Positions 7,149 through 14,685 of a stretch of 16,121 nucleotides of DNA are shown in pieces; within the stretch, counting starts at the first letter, position 1, and the number at the start of each line of letters is the position of its first letter. Position numbers and translations under genes: made by a program. The stretch is from CAWBCI01 sp963787195 (GTDB lineage: Bacteria > Bacteroidota > Bacteroidia > Bacteroidales > JAGOPY01): contig CAWBCI010000089.1 in assembly GCA_963787195.1 (NCBI GenBank), forward strand, positions 1 to 16,121. Reading direction: 5' to 3'. The notes beneath the pieces are model-generated. The model saw nothing but the letters and a program-made list of their open reading frames with translations, was not told where the DNA came from and searched no databases.

Positions 7149-7853
7149 ATGGACCAAAAAATTATCCTGGAGACGATCGGAACGATCGAGAAAAAAGAAT
7201 TGCTGGGGCCTGTAAACTATGAAGAACTGGTGCTGGAAACTTCAGAACCTTTCCCGGGTTATCATGGTGATTCGATTCCTGATTCTGTGAAACCGCGCTC
7301 TCTTTTCGTCATCACCCGTTCAAAGTATACCGAAGAGAAGATCATCCGTGTGACCCAGAAGATCAAAAAAGAAACGGACCTGCAATTTGACGGTTCACCC
7401 GGACTGGTTACCTTGTATAATATGCTTAACCCCTGCGTTCGAATCAAGGAGGTGAGCAGTTTTGAAACGGTAACTAAAGTTATACAGGCATATAAGGATG
7501 ATGGCATAGAATTTATGTCGATGCGGAAAATAGAACCTTTTACCGGAACTATTAAGGTTAAGAAATACTTCCTCCTGGAAGTTTTATCCGATATGTTCTT
7601 TCAGGATGTAGAAGATCCTAATATGCATTATTTCACTATCCCTGTGCAACTCAGGTTCAATCAATTTGAAAAACTGACTCTGGATCTGAAACGCAATCTT
7701 GATGATCATAATTTCGATGCGGCCCTGGGAACTATTTTCAGAAAATCGGGATTGTTGGATATCATCCGTATTTATGATGATAAATGCACCCCGGATCGGA
7801 TAGACATGCTCAGGGAGAAATATATGCAGAGCATCAATAAACTTGTCAAATAA
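7149..7853 (+). CDS. Hypothetical cytoplasmic protein, 234 residues
   Basis: I do not recognise this protein. It has no signal peptide or membrane segment and is rich in charged residues, so it is probably cytoplasmic. It begins with a stretch (1-60) rich in Glu, Leu and Pro containing LGPVNYEELVLETSEPFPGYHGD, followed by an alternating beta/alpha pattern (RSLFVITRSKYTEEKIIRVTQKIKK, then KIEPFTGTIKVKKYF about 125-140). The C-terminal third is helical and charged (FNQFEKLTLDLKRNLDD, DIIRIYDDKCTPDRIDMLREKY). The length and codon use are like those of its neighbours and the frame is open throughout, so it is a real gene. It has its own likely promoter and is followed after 45 bases by the mechanosensitive channel gene, which gives only a weak hint of a stress or envelope role. 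Confidence 0.75.
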   Translation: MDQKIILETIGTIEKKELLGPVNYEELVLETSEPFPGYHGDSIPDSVKPRSLFVITRSKYTEEKIIRVTQKIKKETDLQFDGSPGLVTLYNMLNPCVRIKEVSSFETVTKVIQAYKDDGIEFMSMRKIEPFTGTIKVKKYFLLEVLSDMFFQDVEDPNMHYFTIPVQLRFNQFEKLTLDLKRNLDDHNFDAALGTIFRKSGLLDIIRIYDDKCTPDRIDMLREKYMQSINKLVK

Positions 7854-7898
7854 AAAAAGTTCACTGCTTTTCGCAAATTCCTAAAAGACTTATATTTT

Positions 7899-9173
7899 AT
7901 GAAGGAGGACATCTTCGAATTTGCCACGCGTTACCCGCACCATTGGTTGCTTAAACTCGGAATGAATGAGCATTCGGCAAAAGTCATTTCAGATTATTCC
8001 GGATTTTTGATCATTATCATTGCGTCTGTCATCATTTTCTATATTGCAAAATATGTTATTCTGAAATGGGCACATCGCTTTGCAAAAAAATCAAAAACAA
8101 ATTGGGATGATATCCTGCTGGAAAGAAAGGTGCTGATAAGGATGATCTATATCATTCCGGCGATTATCATCCATTCCGCCACACCTTATATAATACCTGA
8201 TTACCCGCTCACAAGCTATATAGTTCAGATTGTCCTGAAGCTTTACATATATACAGTCGGCCTTATAGTTGTGTTATCATTGCTGGATTCGATTTATGAT
8301 ATCTATAATGAATATGACATTTCGAAAAACAGACCTATCAAGGGCTTCATGCAGGTTATCAAGATTATTCTGGTTTGCCTCTATATAATAGTTTTAATAA
8401 CCATATTATTTGTTAGACGACAGGATTTTGGCTGGCTGGCCGGGTTTGGCGCATTTTCGGCTGTCCTCATACTCGTCTTTAAAGATCCTATCCTGGGATT
8501 TGTCGGGGGAATACAATTGGCTACCAATGACATGCTTCGCATAGGTGATTGGATAGAGATGAGCAAATTCGGGGCTGACGGTACCGTGACAGAAATTACC
8601 ATTACAACAGTCAAAGTCCAGAATTGGGACAAAACCATCACCACCATCCCGACCTACTCACTAATAAGTGATTCCTACAAGAACTGGAGGGGAATGGAGG
8701 AATCAGGAGGAAGGCGGATCAAACGCTCGGTGATGATCGACATGAACAGCATCCGTTTTTGCACCCCTGAGATGCTCGAAAATTTCGGGAAATTCGAGCA
8801 TGTTTCTGAATATGTGAAAAAAACAGAAGCTGAGCTACAGAAATACAACCAGGAGAACAAGATCGATAATTCTATGCTTGTAAACGGCCACAGACAGACC
8901 AACATCGGTGTTTTCAGAGCCTATCTGAAAGGCTACCTTCACAGCAATCCCAATATCAACCAGGATATGACTTTCCTGGTGAGGCAGTTGCAGGTAACCG
9001 ACAAAGGTCTTCCTATAGAAATCTATGTTTTCAGTAAAGTGCAGGAATGGGGAGAATATGAAAACATACAATCAGATATTTTCGATCACGTGCTGGCCGT
9101 AGTCCCCCAATTCGGTCTGAGAGTCTACCAAAGCCCGAGCGGTGCCGATTTCAAAAGTTTGATCAATCCTTAA
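7899..9173 (+). CDS. ybdG: Mechanosensitive ion channel of the MscS family, YbdG type
   Basis: This 424-residue inner-membrane protein has about five membrane segments near residues 35-57, 80-100, 106-130, 150-172 and 179-205. The last is the pore helix, with GFGAFSAVLILVFKDPILGFVGGIQL leading into the cytoplasmic MscS beta domain (DMLRIGDWIEM, 211-221). The sequences KFGADGTVTEI, TVKVQNWDKTITTIPT and SGGRRIKRSV (269-278) are those of the E. coli YbdG (MscM-like) subgroup, and the C-terminal region is longer than in MscS. Such channels open under membrane tension and release solutes on osmotic downshock; YbdG-type proteins have small conductance and may instead sense osmotic state. The gene overlaps functionally with the next one: the ribosome site AAGGGA of the small protein at 9179 includes the stop codon of this gene. 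Confidence 0.92.
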   Translation: MKEDIFEFATRYPHHWLLKLGMNEHSAKVISDYSGFLIIIIASVIIFYIAKYVILKWAHRFAKKSKTNWDDILLERKVLIRMIYIIPAIIIHSATPYIIPDYPLTSYIVQIVLKLYIYTVGLIVVLSLLDSIYDIYNEYDISKNRPIKGFMQVIKIILVCLYIIVLITILFVRRQDFGWLAGFGAFSAVLILVFKDPILGFVGGIQLATNDMLRIGDWIEMSKFGADGTVTEITITTVKVQNWDKTITTIPTYSLISDSYKNWRGMEESGGRRIKRSVMIDMNSIRFCTPEMLENFGKFEHVSEYVKKTEAELQKYNQENKIDNSMLVNGHRQTNIGVFRAYLKGYLHSNPNINQDMTFLVRQLQVTDKGLPIEIYVFSKVQEWGEYENIQSDIFDHVLAVVPQFGLRVYQSPSGADFKSLINP

Positions 9174-9178
9174 GGGAA

Positions 9179-9682
9179 ATGACTTATATTATTTTTAAAG
9201 AAGAACAGCGCTTCAGACAGGTTTGGATCTATGTCATGTTGATTTTAATCAGCGCCCTGTGGATTTGGCAATTTGTACAGCAGATCCTAATGAAAATCCC
9301 TTTCGGTGAGAATCCATCCCCTGATTATATGGTTTATATCATGGGTATAATCCCAATCGGGGGCATCTTGCTTTTCCGCTATTTGAAACTGGAAACCATA
9401 GTCCGGCAGGAAGGTATTTTTTACCGTTTTCTACCTTTCCAGAGAAAACCAAAGCATATAAAACCCGGGGATATCGTATCCTATGAGGTAAAAAAATACA
9501 AGCCTATCCTGGATTACGGCGGCTGGGGCGTTCGTATTGGCTTCGGTAAAAAAGGCAGTGCCTATAATGTGAGCGGGAATGTGGGGATGTTTTTTGAATT
9601 TAAGAATGGAAAACATTTCCTCCTTGGCACACAAAAGCCGGAGGAGTTTAAGGCGGCTATTGATAAGGTTTTTAGTCGTTAG
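9179..9682 (+). CDS. Small membrane protein, possibly DUF6141-like, coupled to the channel gene
   Basis: The 167-residue protein has two membrane segments (about 16-37 and 50-68) and then a soluble part of about 95 residues of mainly beta character: VRQEGIFYRFLPF, YGGWGVRIGFGKKGSAYNVSG, GMFFEFKNGKHFLLGTQKPEEF. This order resembles bacterial PH-like membrane proteins, and I think DUF6141 is the matching family, though I am not certain. It starts five bases after the channel stop with its AAGGGA site overlapping that stop, so the two are translated together and the protein may assist or modulate the channel. The stop codon TAG (9680-9682) and the last two codons (AGT CGT) are part of the TTAGTCG tandem repeat, so the extreme C-terminus may have been set by repeat invasion. 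Confidence 0.75.
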   Translation: MTYIIFKEEQRFRQVWIYVMLILISALWIWQFVQQILMKIPFGENPSPDYMVYIMGIIPIGGILLFRYLKLETIVRQEGIFYRFLPFQRKPKHIKPGDIVSYEVKKYKPILDYGGWGVRIGFGKKGSAYNVSGNVGMFFEFKNGKHFLLGTQKPEEFKAAIDKVFSR

Positions 9683-9788
9683 TCGTTAGTCGTTAGTCGT
9701 TAGTCGTTAGTCGTTAGTCGTTAGTCGTTAGGTCGTTGAGTCGTTGGTCGTGAATCGTGAGTCGTCGTGAGTCGTGAGTCGTGAATCG
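9672..9788. repeat. TTAGTCG heptamer tandem repeat
   Basis: Eight perfect TTAGTCG units occupy 9672-9727, followed by degenerate units to 9788: TTAGGTCG, TTGAGTCG, TTGGTCG, TGAATCG, TGAGTCG, TCG, TGAGTCG, TGAGTCG and TGAATCG. The first unit lies inside the preceding gene and the second supplies its stop codon. The degenerate side points away from the gene, as expected if fresh units are added at the gene end. The period of 7 is not a multiple of 3, and there is no spacer between units, which excludes CRISPR. Confidence 0.9.
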
Positions 9789-9809
9789 TTGGTTTTGCAA
9801 TCTTTTCCT

Positions 9810-9866
9810 CTATATCACCTTTTCACCTTATCACCTTTCCACTTCCCCCAAATACCCAATACCATT
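9810..9866. repeat. C/T-rich low-complexity tract with CACCTT and AATACCC repeats
   Basis: Between the heptamer repeat and the tetR promoter lies a pyrimidine-rich run with imperfect repeats of TCACCTT and then AATACCCAATACCA (9851-9864). The same 14 bases occur at 15997-16010 after the other heptamer repeat. No open frame or promoter is seen in it. Confidence 0.55.
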
Positions 9867-9889
9867 TCAAAAAAAAATCAAAAAATTCC

Positions 9890-9920
9890 TTGACAAAAAT
9901 TCCTTATTGTTTTACTTTTG
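9890..9920 (+). promoter_or_regulatory. Promoter of the tetR-lol-like operon
   Basis: TTG at 9890-9892, a 20-base spacer and TACTTTTG at 9913-9920 match the Bacteroidota promoter pattern. Transcription would begin near 9924-9926, about 32 bases before the tetR ATG at 9957. The -7 element overlaps the palindrome at 9918-9933. No further promoter is seen before 15867, so this one probably serves all six genes. Confidence 0.65.
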
Positions 9921-9933
9921 ACCGACCGTTCAA
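9918..9933. promoter_or_regulatory. Candidate TetR operator
   Basis: TTGACCGACCGTTCAA is an imperfect palindrome: 12 of 16 bases match its own reverse complement. It covers the end of the -7 element and the expected transcription start. The TGACCGACC core resembles operators of TetR-family repressors. Its position directly ahead of a tetR gene suggests autorepression and control of the whole operon. Confidence 0.6.
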
Positions 9934-9956
9934 TCAATAAATATTTAAGAAAGAAA

Positions 9957-10559
9957 ATGTCACCAAGGACACAGGAGCAATTCGAAGAGATCAGGGAAAA
10001 CAGGAAGTTTCAAATCATGGAGGTTGCCCTGGAATTGTTTGCCAATCAAGGATATTACGCTACATCTATCAGTTCGATAGCCAAAAAGGCCGGAATATCA
10101 AAAGGCCTGATGTATAATTATTTCAGTAGCAAGGAAGAACTGGTGAGGGGAATCGTTTACAGCGGCTTCGAACAAATGATTAGTCTTTTCGATCCCGAAA
10201 GGGACGGCGTTTTAACAAAGGAAGAAATCGAATATTTTATCAATGGATCATTCCAAATGGTCCAGGATAACCTGCAATTCTGGAAATTCTTTATGGCACT
10301 CATGCTGCAACCATCAGTAAGCAATATTGTCAGTGAGATATATGCAGAAGTTATTCCCAGAATAATGGAAACTTTTAAAGGCTATCTTATCAGCATGGGA
10401 GTTAAAGATCCCGAAATGGAAGCCTGGTTCTATGGCGCCCTTATGGACGGCATCAGCCTGAATTATGTCCTCAACCCGGATCATTTTCCCCTGGAAGGAA
10501 TGAAAAAAATGATCATCCATAAGCTGACATCTGAAAATAAACATCTTCCTGAAAAATAA
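9957..10559 (+). CDS. TetR/AcrR family transcriptional regulator
   Basis: This is a 200-residue DNA-binding regulator from the ATG at 9957. An in-frame TTG at 9918 would add 13 residues but lies within the promoter, so it is rejected. The N-terminal domain has the typical order: IMEVALELFANQGYYATSISSIA (20-42) and the helix-turn-helix KKAGISKGLMYNYFSSKEELV (43-63). The C-terminal 130 residues form the all-helical ligand and dimer domain with no recognisable ligand motif. The residues DPERDGVLTKEEIEYF look EF-hand-like but are probably coincidental. As the first gene of the operon with a palindrome over its own promoter, it is likely an autorepressor relieved by a small hydrophobic ligand, possibly a fatty acid, envelope lipid or drug; this is inference from the family. 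Confidence 0.92.
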   Translation: MSPRTQEQFEEIRENRKFQIMEVALELFANQGYYATSISSIAKKAGISKGLMYNYFSSKEELVRGIVYSGFEQMISLFDPERDGVLTKEEIEYFINGSFQMVQDNLQFWKFFMALMLQPSVSNIVSEIYAEVIPRIMETFKGYLISMGVKDPEMEAWFYGALMDGISLNYVLNPDHFPLEGMKKMIIHKLTSENKHLPEK

Positions 10560-10608
10560 TTCAATAAATTAAAAAAGCATATCAATTTTAAATTATAAAA
10601 ACAACACA

Positions 10609-11370
10609 ATGAATAAATTAAAAATCCTTTTATCAGTAATTTTCATCCTGGCTGTGGGAGTCGCTTCAATTAAAGCACAGGAGCTGACAGCAAAGGAAAT
10701 TGTACAGAAAGCCAATGATAAGGTAAACGGTAAGACCAGCAAGGGCATCATGAAAATGACCATAGTAAGACCTGACTGGTCGAGGGAAGTTGAAATGAAA
10801 CTCTGGTCGAAAGGCACCGATTACTACATTATATATATTACTGCTCCGGTGAAAGACAAGGGGCAGGTTTTTCTGAAAAGACTTAATGAGATGTGGAACT
10901 GGATGCCAACTATCAGCCGGATGATCAAGATACCACCTTCAATGATGGGGCAATCATGGATGGGTTCCGATTTCACCAATGACGACCTTGTAAAAATGAA
11001 TTCCATCGTGGATGATTACGATCATAGTATTTTAGGTTCAGAAGAGGTGGGTGGATATGATTGTTACAAGATCCAGCTGATTCCCAAACCTGAGGCTGCT
11101 GTAGTATGGGGGAAGATCATTATGTGGATCTCCAAAAAAGAATTTTATGAAATGAAAGCAGAATATTTTGATGAAGACGGGAATGTTGTAAATAAGATGA
11201 CCGCGTCAGATATTAAACAATTCGGCGACCGGACACTCCCTGCTAAAATGGTCATGGTGCCTGTCGACAAACCGGGGAATAAGACTATTATGGAAACTAT
11301 TGAGATGGAATTCAATGCCCCTATCGACGATGGTTTCTTTTCCCAGCAAAACATGAAAATGATAAAATAA
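10609..11370 (+). CDS. Periplasmic LolA-like outer-membrane lipoprotein-sorting protein
   Basis: The 253-residue protein carries a signal peptide (1-23, cleavage probably after IKA, before QELTA) and no lipobox, so it is a soluble periplasmic protein. The mature part fits the LolA-like family usually annotated 'outer membrane lipoprotein-sorting protein' (PF17131 type): KEIVQKANDKVNGKTSKG, then KLWSKGTDYYIIYITAPVKDKGQVFLKRLNEMWNWMPTISRMIKIP, GSDFTNDDL, and a C-terminal set of strands with MWISKKEFYEMKAEYFDEDGN. The fold is a half-barrel that shelters a lipid or lipoprotein acyl chain between the inner and outer membranes. It is about 50 residues longer than classical LolA. The gene sits between tetR (49 bases upstream) and two LolC/E-like permeases (25 bases downstream), so it probably accepts cargo from that ABC transporter. 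Confidence 0.88.
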   Translation: MNKLKILLSVIFILAVGVASIKAQELTAKEIVQKANDKVNGKTSKGIMKMTIVRPDWSREVEMKLWSKGTDYYIIYITAPVKDKGQVFLKRLNEMWNWMPTISRMIKIPPSMMGQSWMGSDFTNDDLVKMNSIVDDYDHSILGSEEVGGYDCYKIQLIPKPEAAVVWGKIIMWISKKEFYEMKAEYFDEDGNVVNKMTASDIKQFGDRTLPAKMVMVPVDKPGNKTIMETIEMEFNAPIDDGFFSQQNMKMIK

Positions 11371-11395
11371 GGATAAATCCTGAATATGAGATATT

Positions 11396-12619
11396 ATGAA
11401 AGAGTATTTTAAAATAGCCTGGCGTAATCTCTGGCGAAACCGGCGCCGTACTTTCCTGACACTGGGATCGGTGCTGTTCGCCGTCTTCCTGGCCCTCATT
11501 ATGCGGTCAATGCAGTTGGGGACTTATGCTTCCATGATTGAAAATTCAGTTAAAAATTCCACGGGATATATACAGATCCATGAAAAAGGTTATTGGGATG
11601 ATAAGAGCATAGACAATACTTTTGAAAGCAGTCCTGCCCTGGAAAAGCAAATCAGCCAGACCCCCAATATCACCCAGATCATTCCCCGGCTTGAATCTTT
11701 TGCCCTGACCTCTTCAGGAAAACAAACCAAAGGCGCCGCCATCATCGGGACTGATCCGGAAGAAGAAAATGCGGTTTCAGGCTTAAAAAAGAAACTGGTA
11801 TCAGGATCATATCTGGATGCGGATAGTCAGGGGGCCCTGGTTTCGGAAGGTCTGGCCGATTATCTCAAAATCAAAGTCAGTGACACACTGGTTATGCTTG
11901 GTCAGGGTTACCATGGAAATACAGCTGCAGCAGCCGTGCCTGTCATAGGCATCGTGAAATTCATACAGCCGGAAATGAATAACCAGATGGTTTTTCTGCC
12001 ATTGAAACTTGCCCAGTCGATCTACAGCGCACCTGGCCGGCTGACTTCTATCTCAATTATGCTGAAAGATCCTGATGATATCAATCAGACTATCGATGCG
12101 CTTAAAAAGATAGATCCCGAAAAGCTGGAAGTCATGTCCTGGAAAGTGATGCTGACCGAGCTTCTGCAAGGAATAGAGGGTGACAATATCAGCGGACAGT
12201 TCATGCTGGGAATTCTTTACCTGGTGGTAGGCTTTGGTATTCTTGGAACTATTCTGATGATGACCCTGGAGCGGAAACGTGAATTCGGGATCATGGTGGC
12301 AGTGGGGATGAGGCGCTATAAGCTGGCCATGATCGTGCTGCTTGAGACCATCATTATCGGGATAGTAGGGGTTATCTGCGGGATGATAGTGGGCTTGCCT
12401 GTGGTAGCCTATCTGCATGCAAATCCGATACCTCTTACCGGAGAAGCAGCTGATGCAGTACTTGCCTATAATATGAACCCGGAGATGCCCTTCGCCCTGG
12501 ACCCTACTATATTTTTAAACCAGGCGCTGGTTGTGATCATCATCACCATGATAACAGTCATCTATCCGCTAACGGTCATCAGCCGGTTTAAAGTAATAGA
12601 TGCGATTAAAGGCAGATAA
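11396..12619 (+). CDS. ABC transporter permease 1, FtsX/LolC-LolE/MacB type
   Basis: This 407-residue inner-membrane protein has the four-helix layout of the type VII ABC (MacB/LolCE) class. It has a basic amphipathic N-terminus (FKIAWRNLWRNRRRT), membrane segment 1 (about 19-40), a large periplasmic domain (about 41-265), and then segments 2 (268-290), 3 (305-338) and 4 (372-395). The coupling segment ERKREFGIMVAVGM that contacts the ATPase follows segment 2. The periplasmic domain carries the MacB_PCD-like pattern (GTDPEEE, VSEGLADYLKIKVSDTLVML, GIVKF). These transporters work by mechanotransmission, extracting lipids or lipoproteins rather than pumping through a pore. Its partner is the equally long permease that starts 21 bases downstream, presumably forming a LolC/LolE-like heterodimer. 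Confidence 0.92.
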   Translation: MKEYFKIAWRNLWRNRRRTFLTLGSVLFAVFLALIMRSMQLGTYASMIENSVKNSTGYIQIHEKGYWDDKSIDNTFESSPALEKQISQTPNITQIIPRLESFALTSSGKQTKGAAIIGTDPEEENAVSGLKKKLVSGSYLDADSQGALVSEGLADYLKIKVSDTLVMLGQGYHGNTAAAAVPVIGIVKFIQPEMNNQMVFLPLKLAQSIYSAPGRLTSISIMLKDPDDINQTIDALKKIDPEKLEVMSWKVMLTELLQGIEGDNISGQFMLGILYLVVGFGILGTILMMTLERKREFGIMVAVGMRRYKLAMIVLLETIIIGIVGVICGMIVGLPVVAYLHANPIPLTGEAADAVLAYNMNPEMPFALDPTIFLNQALVVIIITMITVIYPLTVISRFKVIDAIKGR

Positions 12620-12640
12620 TAAACTTAATAAGGAAAAAAT

Positions 12641-13864
12641 ATGATTTGGTCAATTGCATGGAGAAATGTTTGGAGAAATAAACTCCGCAGCCTGGTAGTT
12701 ATCCTGGCGGTTACGCTCGGTTTGTTCGGGGTGCTCTTCATCATTGCTCTTTCAAACGGAATGGTCGAACAAAAAATTGACGATACCATTCATAACGAGA
12801 TCTCCCATATACAGATCCACAATGAAAAATTCCTGCAGGACAATTCCCTGCAGTATTCCATGCCCGATGCTGCTTCTATAGTTAGTAAAGCTGAAAGTAT
12901 AGATGGTGTAAAGGCTGCCAGCAGTCGTATCAAGATGACGGCCATGGCAAGCACGGCAGCAACGGGGGCCGGGATAACCGTAAATGGTATAGATCCTGAA
13001 AAAGAAAAGCTGGTATCCAACATTAACAAAACACTTCTTGAGGGGACTTATTTCGAAAAAGCTTCGCGTACCCCCCTAATCCTGATCAGTTATAAGCTGG
13101 CCGGGAAATTGAAGGCCAAAGTCGGTTCCAAGATCGTCCTCACACTTACCAATATGAACGGGGACCTGATTTATGGGCTGTTTAGGGTAACCGGTATTTA
13201 CAAGACTTCCAACACCATGTGGGATGAGACTAATGTTTTTGTCCATAAAAAAGATGTTGCCTCCCTCACTGGTTTTGACCCCACAAAAGCCACAGAAGTA
13301 GCGATTTTACTGAAAAATACGGAGGATACTGATCCGGTTCTGAAAAAATTACAGACCGACTATCCGGATCTTAGCGTGATGTCGTGGAAAAAGATAGAAC
13401 CCCTGCTGATGGCTATGTCTTCGATGATGGACCAGATGTCCTACCTTTTGCTCATCATAATTCTAATTGCCATGGCATTCGGGATTATCAATACTATGCT
13501 GATGGTGATAATGGAGCGTACCCGGGAACTCGGAATGCTGATGGCTGTGGGGATGAACAAAAAAAAGGTCTTCTTTATGATCATGCTGGAAACCATTTTT
13601 CTGTCCCTGGTGGGGACGGCTGTAGGAGTAGCTATCAGTGCCACAACTATCAAGCTGACTTCCAGGAATGGGATCAATTTCGCGGCCTGGTCCCAGGGCT
13701 TTGAATCCTGGGGCTATTCTGCTCATATCTTTCCTGTATTGTATACCAGTTTCTATTTTGCCATGACAGGCCTGGTAATTATTACAGCAATACTGGCTTC
13801 CATCTATCCCGCCCGGAAAGCTTTGAAATTCAAACCATCAGAAGCAATGCGGATGGATGCATAA
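12641..13864 (+). CDS. ABC transporter permease 2, FtsX/LolC-LolE/MacB type
   Basis: This 407-residue protein has the same plan as permease 1: IAWRNVWRNKLRS at the N-terminus, segment 1 about 17-38, and a periplasmic domain containing NGIDPEKEKLVSNINKTLLEGTYF and ISYKLAGKLKAKVGSKIVLTL. Three C-terminal membrane segments follow (about 270-290, 312-335 and 372-392), with the coupling stretch ERTRELGMLMAVGMNKKKV. Both permeases share the string 'EVMSWK/SVMSWKK' before segment 2, showing they are ancient duplicates that have diverged. An AAGGA site six bases before the ATG is among the better ribosome sites in the window. It is followed after 45 bases by the ATPase gene. Function is as for permease 1, with the pair needed together; which half contacts the LolA-like carrier cannot be told by eye. 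Confidence 0.92.
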   Translation: MIWSIAWRNVWRNKLRSLVVILAVTLGLFGVLFIIALSNGMVEQKIDDTIHNEISHIQIHNEKFLQDNSLQYSMPDAASIVSKAESIDGVKAASSRIKMTAMASTAATGAGITVNGIDPEKEKLVSNINKTLLEGTYFEKASRTPLILISYKLAGKLKAKVGSKIVLTLTNMNGDLIYGLFRVTGIYKTSNTMWDETNVFVHKKDVASLTGFDPTKATEVAILLKNTEDTDPVLKKLQTDYPDLSVMSWKKIEPLLMAMSSMMDQMSYLLLIIILIAMAFGIINTMLMVIMERTRELGMLMAVGMNKKKVFFMIMLETIFLSLVGTAVGVAISATTIKLTSRNGINFAAWSQGFESWGYSAHIFPVLYTSFYFAMTGLVIITAILASIYPARKALKFKPSEAMRMDA

Positions 13865-13909
13865 TTTTAATTCAACAAGAAAAATAATTCACTCAAAATA
13901 ATAAAAACA

Positions 13910-14599
13910 ATGGGAATCATAGTCACAAAAGATCTGCACAAAGTTTATACGGAAACCAAGGTGCCGGTGAATGCGCTCAGGGGTATATCATTGTCGTTCA
14001 GCGAAGGGGAATTTACAGCAATTGTCGGACCTTCAGGATCGGGTAAAACCACCTTTTTAAATATGCTTGGCGGGCTGGACACTCCCACAAGCGGGGAAGT
14101 CCATATCAACGGGACGAATGTTACCGAACTCAAGTCGAATAAGCTTATAGATTTCAGGTTACATAATATAGGTTTTGTTTTTCAGTCCTATAACCTGATC
14201 CCGGTGCTCACCAATCTGGAAAATGTGGAATTCATCATGCAGTTGCAGGGAGTTACGAAAGAAAAGCGGAAAGAAAGGGCTATAGAATTGCTGAAGGCCG
14301 TAGGACTTGAAGACAAGATCCATGACCGCCCGGGGGATCTTTCCGGCGGACAACAGCAAAGGGTCTCAGTGGCGAGGGCCCTGGCCTCCAACCCCCGTTT
14401 TATCCTGGCAGATGAGCCGACAGCTAACCTGGATTCGGCTTCTACGACTGAACTTCTCGATATTATGGAACAGATGAATGAAAAGTACAAGACCACTTTT
14501 ATTTTTTGTACCCATGATCAGCGGGTGATGGACCGTGCCAGGAGGATAGTTGTGATAGAGGATGGAAAGGTTGGTGAAGATAAGATCATTCAAAACTAA
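13910..14599 (+). CDS. ABC transporter ATP-binding protein, LolD/MacB type
   Basis: The 229-residue ATPase energises the two preceding permeases. Walker A is GPSGSGKTT at 40-48, the Q-loop Gln is 92 (VFQSYNLIPVLTNLENV, a signature of the LolD/FtsE/MacB group), the signature is LSGGQQQR at 144-151, Walker B is ILADEPTANLD with D168 and E169, and the H-loop His is 202. All catalytic residues are intact and the length is normal for LolD. The protein has no membrane segment and would bind the coupling helices of both permeases at the cytoplasmic side. The ATG at 13910 has only A-rich sequence upstream, as is common in this phylum. It could equally be named MacB-like by homology alone; the context with separate permeases and a LolA-like carrier favours the Lol group. 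Confidence 0.94.
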   Translation: MGIIVTKDLHKVYTETKVPVNALRGISLSFSEGEFTAIVGPSGSGKTTFLNMLGGLDTPTSGEVHINGTNVTELKSNKLIDFRLHNIGFVFQSYNLIPVLTNLENVEFIMQLQGVTKEKRKERAIELLKAVGLEDKIHDRPGDLSGGQQQRVSVARALASNPRFILADEPTANLDSASTTELLDIMEQMNEKYKTTFIFCTHDQRVMDRARRIVVIEDGKVGEDKIIQN

Positions 14600-14685
14600 A
14601 ATTTAAAATCAGTCTTCATTAATTAATTCCAAATCCTTCGAAATAAAATAAAAAAAATCTTTCCGGATGAAAATCCTAAGCTAAA

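Noticed and set aside
9672..9788. CRISPR array or plasmid iterons
   Set aside because: Units of 7 bases without spacers and no cas or rep gene nearby; a simple tandem repeat explains it.
9918..9956. Extended TetR N-terminus from a TTG at 9918
   Set aside because: The TTG is part of the -7 element and operator; transcription would start after it. The ATG at 9957 gives a normal TetR length.
9672..9956. Insertion sequence or integron attachment site
   Set aside because: No transposase or integrase gene, no paired terminal inverted repeats and no target duplication visible.
10150..10260. EF-hand calcium site in the TetR protein (DPERDGVLTKEEIEYF)
   Set aside because: A single loop-like match in the helical ligand domain of a TetR protein, with no second EF-hand; most likely coincidence.
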